From UBA7803 sp041686955 (lineage in GTDB: Bacteria; Pseudomonadota; Gammaproteobacteria; Pseudomonadales; Azotimanducaceae), in the NCBI GenBank assembly GCA_041686955.1, contig JAWLCV010000082.1, forward strand, positions 1-17,512: a stretch of 17,512 nt of DNA, given 5' to 3'. The notes below the pieces were generated by a model. It was not told where the DNA came from and made no database searches. It was given only the letters and a program-made list of their open reading frames with translations. The position numbers and the translations under genes are program-made. Positions 13,075 to 17,512 of the stretch are shown in pieces (the first letter of the stretch is position 1; each line of letters opens with the position of its first letter).

Positions 13075-13578
13075 TTACCTTCCGGCAGGCGGAGATACCC
13101 CGGCAGCGGCGTCACGGAGCGCCTGGATGTCGAGCTTGCCCATGCCGAACATGGCCTTCATCACCCGCTCGACCAGCTCCGGGTCCTCGTCCCGCACGAG
13201 CTCCGTGAGCGCAGTGGGCACGATCTGCCAGGACAGTCCGAACTTGTCCTTCAGCCAGCCGCACTGACCTTCGCCGCCGCCCTCCGAGAGCTTCGCCCAC
13301 AGCCGGTCCACCTCTTCCTGGGTCTCGCAGTCCACCATCAGCGAGATGGCCTCGGTGAATGGGAACTGCGGCCCGCCGTTCAGGGCCATGTAGGCCTGGC
13401 CCGCCAGCTCGAAATCCACGGTCAGGACGGAACCGGGCGCCAGGCCGGACATGCCGGCGCCCGTCTCGCCGTAGCGGGTGATGTGGCCGATCCTAGAGTC
13501 CTCGAAGATGGACGTGTAGAGCTCGACCGCCTCCTCGGCGCGTCCGTCGAACCAGAGACACGGGGTGATCTTACCCAT
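13075..13578 (-). CDS. VOC family (PhnB-like) protein
   Basis: A 167-residue protein starting MGKITPCLWFDGRAEEAVEL, with YTSIFEDSRIGHITRYGETG, then MALNGGPQFPFTEAISLMVD, ETQEEVDRLWAKLSEGG, CGWLKDKFGLSWQIVPTAL and a helical tail. This is the PhnB / '3-demethylubiquinone methyltransferase-like' branch of the vicinal-oxygen-chelate fold. Despite that legacy name, such proteins have no methyltransferase domain, and most are dimeric proteins of unknown ligand. AAGGAGG lies 9 bases before the ATG. It is upstream of the ECF42 sigma gene by 36 bases and preceded by an ECF42-like promoter, so VOC and sigma are probably co-transcribed and autoregulated. Confidence 0.9.
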   Translation of the reverse strand: MGKITPCLWFDGRAEEAVELYTSIFEDSRIGHITRYGETGAGMSGLAPGSVLTVDFELAGQAYMALNGGPQFPFTEAISLMVDCETQEEVDRLWAKLSEGGGEGQCGWLKDKFGLSWQIVPTALTELVRDEDPELVERVMKAMFGMGKLDIQALRDAAAGVSPPAGR

Positions 13579-13610
13579 GACGCGTATCCTCCTTGCGTTG
13601 CTGTACCCCT

Positions 13611-13638
13611 GGTCGATGCAGGCGCGGCCGATTCGACA
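13611..13638 (-). promoter_or_regulatory. Candidate ECF42-type promoter upstream of the VOC-sigma operon
   Basis: On the minus strand, TGTCGA (13638-13633), 17 bases, then CGACC (13615-13611). The start codon of the VOC gene is about 33 bases downstream, leaving room for a transcription start near 13605 and a short leader with the AAGGAGG site. It is identical in both boxes and spacing to the element before the YCII gene. This implies positive autoregulation of the sigma factor. Confidence 0.72.
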
Positions 13639-13655
13639 CGACCCGCTCGCCCGGG

Positions 13656-14438
13656 TCAGACGCGCGCGCGGGCGCGGGCCTGCCGAGGCGTCACCCCGAA
13701 CGCCTGCCGGAAGGCGGCGGAGAAGCTGCTCGGCGACCGGAACCCCAGGTCCAGCGCGACCCGGGTCACCGACTCTCCCAGCTCCAGCCGGGTCACTGCC
13801 GCAAGCAGCCGGGCCTGCCGGCGCCAGGCATCCGGCGTCAACCCGGTTTCCCGGACGAAGCGCCGCGACAGCGTCTTCGCGCTGAGGCCCACCCGATGTG
13901 CCGCATCCTCCAGGCTGCTGCGGTCCGCCGGCTGCTCGCGCACCATCCGCGCGAAGGCGCGCAGCTCACGGCTCTGCGGCCAGGCCAGCCAGAGCGGCTC
14001 CCGCCGCGCCGCGGCGAGCTCCGCGAGCAGCAGATCGACGACCAGCGGCTCCACGGGATCCCCCGGCGGCGCGTCGAGACAGGCAACAGCACGCAGTATG
14101 AGTTCCCGGATCAGCGGCGTGATGGCAATGATCATGGGCTCCGCGGGCATGAGCTGCGCCCGCTCTGGCACGATGTAGAGGGTGCGAACCGATGCGGAAC
14201 CCGCCATCGCGAACGCGTGGGGCACGCCATGGGGGATCCACAGCGCCCTGTGCGGCGGCAACGCCCAGGCGCGCCCCGGGGTTCGTGCGTGAACCACCCC
14301 GCACAGCGTGTGCAGAAGCTGCCCCACGGAATGGGCATGCAGCGGCACCGTGTCGCCATCGGCATAGTCCCGCGCCAGCACGAACGCCGGGCGCGCCGCA
14401 GCTTCGATGAGGTGGAGGTCGTCGACCGAGTTGTCCAT
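13656..14438 (-). CDS. AraC family transcriptional regulator with cupin-like sensor domain
   Basis: A 260-residue protein. The N-terminal half is a cupin-type ligand-binding domain (VPLHAHSVGQLLHTLCGVVH, ALPPHRALWIPHGVPHAFAM). The C-terminal domain carries two helix-turn-helix units: SSLEDAAHRVGLSAKTLSRR, then ESVTRVALDLGFRSPSSFSA with the AraC signature FRQAFGVTPRQAR. It starts at ATG 14438 and is divergent from the methyltransferase gene, with an 81-base shared promoter region containing a TTGACC (14452-14457). That makes the methyltransferase its most likely target. The stop at 13656 leaves 77 bases to the VOC gene. The C-terminus ends in an Arg-Ala repeat, encoded by CG-repeats. Confidence 0.93.
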   Translation of the reverse strand: MDNSVDDLHLIEAAARPAFVLARDYADGDTVPLHAHSVGQLLHTLCGVVHARTPGRAWALPPHRALWIPHGVPHAFAMAGSASVRTLYIVPERAQLMPAEPMIIAITPLIRELILRAVACLDAPPGDPVEPLVVDLLLAELAAARREPLWLAWPQSRELRAFARMVREQPADRSSLEDAAHRVGLSAKTLSRRFVRETGLTPDAWRRQARLLAAVTRLELGESVTRVALDLGFRSPSSFSAAFRQAFGVTPRQARARARV

Positions 14439-14519
14439 TCAGCGACAATTTTTGACCGACAGCCGCGTAGCGTACAACCCGGCGCGATCTACACTGCCGC
14501 GTCCAACCGGAGCGATACC

Positions 14520-15290
14520 ATGAATCACCGAGATACCGTGCTCGATCAGTTCAGCCGCCAGGCGGTGCCGTTCAGCAACGCCCCCGCCATATCGGATGCA
14601 CAGGCCATCGAGCGGCTCCTGGACGTGAGCGGCGCCGGGCCCGGGCTGCGCAGCCTCGACGTGGCCTGCGGTCCCGGACTGCTGGTGCTGGCGTTCGCCC
14701 GGCGGGTCCGGCTCGCGGAGGGGGTGGACGTCACGCCCGCCATGCTGCAGCGGGCACGGGAGCTGCAGCGGTCCCGCGGCGTGCACAACGTGGACTGGCA
14801 CCTCGGCGACGCCGAGCGCCTGCCGTTCGACGATGCCACTTTCGACATCGTCACCTGCCGATTCGCGTTCCATCACTTCGAGCGGCCCGAAGGGGTGCTT
14901 CGAGAGATGGCCCGAGTGACGCGACCCGGCGGCTGCGTGCTGGTGTGCGATGCCGTGGCGTCCCCGGACCCCGCGAAAGCCGCGGCCTTCAACGAGATGG
15001 AGCGCCTGCGGGATCCTTCCACGGTGCGCTTCCTCACCCTCGAGGCGCTCACCGCGTTGTTTCCGGCGGCCGGTCTCGGCGCCCCCGATTGCACCGGCTA
15101 CTCGGTGCCCGTGGAGCTCGAAGGCCTGATGAAGGTTTCGTTTCCGGCACCGGACGCGGCCCACCGCGTGCGCGCGATGATCGCCGGCTCGGCCGAGGGC
15201 GACACTCTGGGCCTCGGCACACGAAGGCAGGGAGACCGGGTGGTGTTCGCCTACCCCGCCGCCGTGCTCCGGGCATGCAAGCCCGGCTGA
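14520..15290 (+). CDS. SAM-dependent class I methyltransferase (UbiE/COQ5-like)
   Basis: A 256-residue protein. Motif I SLDVACGPGLLVLAFA is at residues 45-60. The acidic residue binding the SAM ribose is Asp70 (GVDVTPAM), the adenine-contact motif is GDAERLPF at 96-103, and FDIVTCRFAFHHF is at 108-120, followed by LREMARVTRPGGCVLV. This is the UbiE/Methyltransf_11 type that methylates small molecules such as quinones or lipids. The start at 14520 has GGAG about 9 bases upstream. The C-terminal part (FPAPDAAHRVRAMIAG onward) is helical and probably forms the acceptor-substrate lid. It is divergent from the AraC regulator and convergent with the EF-G-like gene, only 7 bases apart. The methyl acceptor cannot be deduced. 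Confidence 0.92.
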   Translation: MNHRDTVLDQFSRQAVPFSNAPAISDAQAIERLLDVSGAGPGLRSLDVACGPGLLVLAFARRVRLAEGVDVTPAMLQRARELQRSRGVHNVDWHLGDAERLPFDDATFDIVTCRFAFHHFERPEGVLREMARVTRPGGCVLVCDAVASPDPAKAAAFNEMERLRDPSTVRFLTLEALTALFPAAGLGAPDCTGYSVPVELEGLMKVSFPAPDAAHRVRAMIAGSAEGDTLGLGTRRQGDRVVFAYPAAVLRACKPG

Positions 15291-15297
15291 CGGACGG

Positions 15298-17334
15298 TCA
15301 GCCCGAACCGGTTCGGTGGGCGCTCACCAGCCTCTCCTGGACCGACTCCGGCACCGGCGCGTAGTGGCTGAACTCGATCACCGCCACACCCTCCCCGCCA
15401 GTAAGGGATTTCAGCCGTGAGTGGTAGCCCTGCATGGCTTCCAGCGGCGCCTGCCCGACGATCTCCATGCGACCGTCCGCAGCGACCGCAGTACCGCTCA
15501 CCTGCCCACGCATGCTCGCCAGATCGCCGGTGACGCCCCCCACCGCCTCGGCAGGCACTGCCAGGGAAACGTCGACGACGGGCTCCATCACTACCGGACG
15601 CGCCTTGCGCACGGCATCGAGGAAGGCCTCCCGCCCGGCCTGAACGAAGGCGATCTCCTTGGAATCGACGGGATGATGCTTGCCGTCGTAGACCACCACG
15701 CGGACGTCCTGCATGGGATAACCGGCGATGGCGCCCGCCTGCAGGGCCTGGCGGATGCCCGTTTCCACGGCAGGCAGAAACTGAGTCGGTATCGCCCCGC
15801 CCACCACCTCGTCCACGAACTCGAACCCGGCGCCCCGGGGCAGCGGCTCCACCCGCAGGAACACCTCGCCGAACTGGCCGGCGCCGCCGGTCTGCTTCTT
15901 GTGCCGGTGATGTCCTTCGGCACGGGCGGTGATGGTCTCCCGATAGGCGATGGCCGGCAGCGCGGTCTCCACCGCGACGCCGTACCGCTCCCGGATGTCG
16001 TCCTGCACCGTGCGCAAGTGCAGATCGCCGAGCCCCCGCAGCACCGTCTCGTTCAGCGATGCCACGTGCTCCACCTGCAGCGAAGGATCTTCCGCCGCCA
16101 CCGTGCGCAGCGCGTCGGAGACCTTCTGCGCGTCCGTCTCGTTGTGGGTGCGGATGGCCAGCCCGTACATGGGCGGAGGAAACGCCACGGGCCTCAGGTG
16201 GTGGTGATCCTCGTCGTGGGAATCGTGCAGCACGGCATTGTAGTGCGCCTCCTCGAGGCGCGGCAGCGCGCAGATGTCCCCGGCCATCGCGCTGTCTATC
16301 CGCCCGTGGGCCCTGCCGTTCACCGCCACGAGCTGGGCCACCTTCACGGGCTTGCGGGCATCGCCCAGATAGAGCTGCATACCCGTTCGGATCGTTCCCT
16401 GATGCAGGCGGACGAACGCGAGCCGGCCCGTGTAGGCGTTCACCTCCACCTTGAACACGTGCGCGATCACGTGGCGCGCAGGGTCCGGAACCACCGCCAC
16501 CGGCTCCGCGGCCGCGCCCTCCCCTTTGAGGAACACCGGCGGATTGCCCTCCAAAGGGTTCGGCATCAGGCGCTCGAATACCTCCAGCAACTCCGGCACG
16601 CCGGCGCCGGTTCTGGCGGACACCATGCAGATGGGCACCAGGTGGCCTTCCCGCAATGCCTGCTCGAACGGCTCGTGGAGCTGCTCCGGCTCCAGCTCCT
16701 CGCCCTGCTCCAGATACAGCTCCATCAGCCGATCGTCCACCTCCACCACCTGATCGACGATGGCCGTATGGGCGCCCTCCACGGAACCGAAGGCGGTGGC
16801 CGTGCCAGACGGGCGGAAGAAACAGTCGACGACGCCGCCATCGGCGGCGGGAAGATTCAGCGGCAGGCACTGGGGGCCGAAGGCCGTCTGGATGTCGTCC
16901 ACCACCTTGGCCAGATTGACGCCGTCCGCGTCGATGCGATTGACCACGATCATCCGGCACAGGCCGAGCTCGGATGCGGCGTCCATCACCCGCTGCGTCA
17001 CCGGCTCCACCCCGGCCTGGGCGTTCACCACCACCGCCGCCGTTTCCGCCGCGCGCATGACCGAGAGGGTGCGGCCGTAGAAGTCCCGGTAGCCGGGGGT
17101 GTCGAGCAGGTTGATGCGCAGCCCCTGGTGTTCCAGGAAGTGGACAGAGGGAAAGATGGAATGACCGAGCTGCTGCTCGCTCGGGTGGAAGTCGGAGACC
17201 GCGGCGCTGCGCTCCAGGCCCGCCGGCCCGGCGGCCCCGCCGGCCTGCAGCAGCGCTTCCACGAGCCGGCTCTTCCCGGCGCCCGCGGCACCCACCAGGC
17301 AGACGTTACGGAGGCTTTCCACCGCAGCGGCCAT
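15298..17334 (-). CDS. EF-G-like translational GTPase (paralogue type)
   Basis: A 678-residue protein with the EF-G domain plan. The P-loop GAAGAGKS is at 15-22, the G3 motif DTPGY at 78-82, NRID (132-135) replaces the usual NKxD, and SARTGAG is the likely G5. Domain II follows (HVIAHVFKVEVNAYTGRLAF), then domains III-V including VETALPAIAYRETI, HRHKKQTGGAGQFGEVFLRV and the C-terminal SHYAPVPESV. The DTPGH histidine that drives GTP hydrolysis in EF-G is Tyr82 here, as in the EF-G-like paralogue group, so it is probably not the main translocase. ATG 17334 with GGAGG is preferred over an upstream start at 17385. A TATAGT -10 lies at 17371-17366. Confidence 0.92.
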   Translation of the reverse strand: MAAAVESLRNVCLVGAAGAGKSRLVEALLQAGGAAGPAGLERSAAVSDFHPSEQQLGHSIFPSVHFLEHQGLRINLLDTPGYRDFYGRTLSVMRAAETAAVVVNAQAGVEPVTQRVMDAASELGLCRMIVVNRIDADGVNLAKVVDDIQTAFGPQCLPLNLPAADGGVVDCFFRPSGTATAFGSVEGAHTAIVDQVVEVDDRLMELYLEQGEELEPEQLHEPFEQALREGHLVPICMVSARTGAGVPELLEVFERLMPNPLEGNPPVFLKGEGAAAEPVAVVPDPARHVIAHVFKVEVNAYTGRLAFVRLHQGTIRTGMQLYLGDARKPVKVAQLVAVNGRAHGRIDSAMAGDICALPRLEEAHYNAVLHDSHDEDHHHLRPVAFPPPMYGLAIRTHNETDAQKVSDALRTVAAEDPSLQVEHVASLNETVLRGLGDLHLRTVQDDIRERYGVAVETALPAIAYRETITARAEGHHRHKKQTGGAGQFGEVFLRVEPLPRGAGFEFVDEVVGGAIPTQFLPAVETGIRQALQAGAIAGYPMQDVRVVVYDGKHHPVDSKEIAFVQAGREAFLDAVRKARPVVMEPVVDVSLAVPAEAVGGVTGDLASMRGQVSGTAVAADGRMEIVGQAPLEAMQGYHSRLKSLTGGEGVAVIEFSHYAPVPESVQERLVSAHRTGSG

Positions 17335-17365
17335 GGCCTTCCTCCCTGGGATGGCAGGACCCCAC

Positions 17366-17371
17366 ACTATA
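17366..17371 (-). promoter_or_regulatory. Candidate -10 element of the EF-G-like gene
   Basis: Minus-strand TATAGT matches the sigma-70 -10 consensus at five of six bases. It lies about 32 bases upstream of the ATG at 17334, giving a leader near 25 bases. No good -35 is visible at 16-18 bases, and TGCCAA (17394-17389) is only a poor match, so strength may depend on an activator. Confidence 0.45.
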
Positions 17372-17436
17372 CGCCGTTCCCGCACCGGTTGGCAGGCGCG
17401 CGCATCGCGCCGGGACGCGTTATCATGCGCCCGCTC

Positions 17437-17512
17437 GGGGCCGTAGCTCAGCTGGGAGAGCGTAGCGTTCGCAATGCTAAGGTCAGGGGTTCGATCCCCC
17501 TCGGCTCCACCA
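17437..17512 (+). tRNA. tRNA-Ala (anticodon CGC)
   Basis: The 76-base cloverleaf folds fully. The acceptor arm is GGGGCCG with CGGCTCC (one G-U), the D-arm is GCTC/GAGC, and the anticodon stem is TAGCG with TGCTA (one G-U). The loop TTCGCAA gives anticodon CGC at 17470-17472, the T-arm is AGGGG-TTCGATC-CCCCT, and discriminator A and an encoded CCA follow. The anticodon reads GCG codons. It is divergent from the EF-G-like gene. Upstream, TATCAT (17421-17426) followed by a GC-rich discriminator is a plausible -10, but no -35 was found. The gene ends exactly at the right edge of the window. Confidence 0.97.

Noticed and set aside
11734..14178. An 814-codon open frame on the plus strand across YCII, sigma, VOC and AraC genes
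   Set aside because: It spans four recognisable minus-strand genes and their promoters. Its translation is Arg/Ala/Gly/Pro-rich shadow sequence.
16206..16240. Histidine-rich stretch HDSHDEDHHH in the EF-G-like protein as a metal site
   Set aside because: A His/Asp-rich loop at this position is, as far as I recall, common in this EF-G-like group, so it is not evidence of a new function.
17395..17411. GGCGCG-CGCAT-CGCGCC hairpin between the EF-G-like and tRNA genes
   Set aside because: It is very short and GC-only in a GC-rich gap, with no T-run, and it lies upstream of both divergent genes. It is compatible with chance.
17437..17512. tRNA-Ala as an integration site for a genomic island
   Set aside because: The window ends at the tRNA 3' end. 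No integrase and no repeat of the tRNA end were seen inside the window.
1..17512. CRISPR arrays, phage or defence modules
   Set aside because: No regularly spaced repeats and no structural phage, nuclease-helicase or restriction genes were found.

Overview
The window is 17.5 kb of densely coding, high-GC DNA. Gaps are short: none exceeds about 150 bases. It carries a tRNA-Ala with an encoded CCA end, a DUF6306 protein, an EF-G-like GTPase and an alpha/beta hydrolase of the OsmC-fused lineage. Together these suggest a free-living, high-GC proteobacterium, most likely a gammaproteobacterium. That assignment rests on gene types and composition only, and no 16S or species marker is present.

Region 1 (1-7977) looks like an oxidative catabolic island. 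On the minus strand, from the LysR regulator (7063-7929) downward, the order is: antibiotic-biosynthesis-monooxygenase (ABM) fold protein, Rieske oxygenase alpha subunit, Tat-exported flavoprotein with a 3-ketosteroid-dehydrogenase-type active-site motif, exported c-type cytochrome, GPH-type MFS symporter and NIPSNAP protein. Several genes overlap or nearly touch, so most are probably one operon. A divergent TetR regulator (714-1358) and a second ABM protein plus a truncated FMN split-barrel protein (1-628) close the island. The plausible logic is uptake by the symporter, dehydrogenation in the periplasm with electrons passed to the cytochrome, ring hydroxylation by the Rieske protein and quinol oxidation by the ABM proteins. 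The substrate is unknown, and no ferredoxin or reductase for the Rieske protein is in the window.

Region 2 (7978-11354) holds a 37-residue membrane protein, a convergent DUF6306 ferritin-like protein, and a plus-strand trio. The trio is a secreted protein with an MCGCP motif, an alpha/beta hydrolase that lacks the usual OsmC half, and a three-part protein that joins an IS200-type TnpA domain to a MerR/excisionase-like helix-turn-helix and an Xre/MbcA/ParS-type C-terminal domain. The TnpA HUH motif of that protein reads H-V-R, so it looks like a domesticated transposase turned regulator. It is the most unusual gene here.

Region 3 (11358-13578) is an ECF42-type sigma-factor module: VOC/PhnB-like protein, sigma factor with long C-terminal extension, and a DGPF/YCII protein. 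Two copies of the bipartite element TGTCGA-N17-CGACC lie upstream of the VOC and YCII genes. They match the promoter signature reported for ECF42 sigma factors.

Region 4 (13656-17512) contains an AraC regulator divergent from a SAM methyltransferase, an EF-G-like GTPase with the catalytic histidine of DTPGH replaced by tyrosine, and tRNA-Ala(CGC) ending exactly at the window edge.
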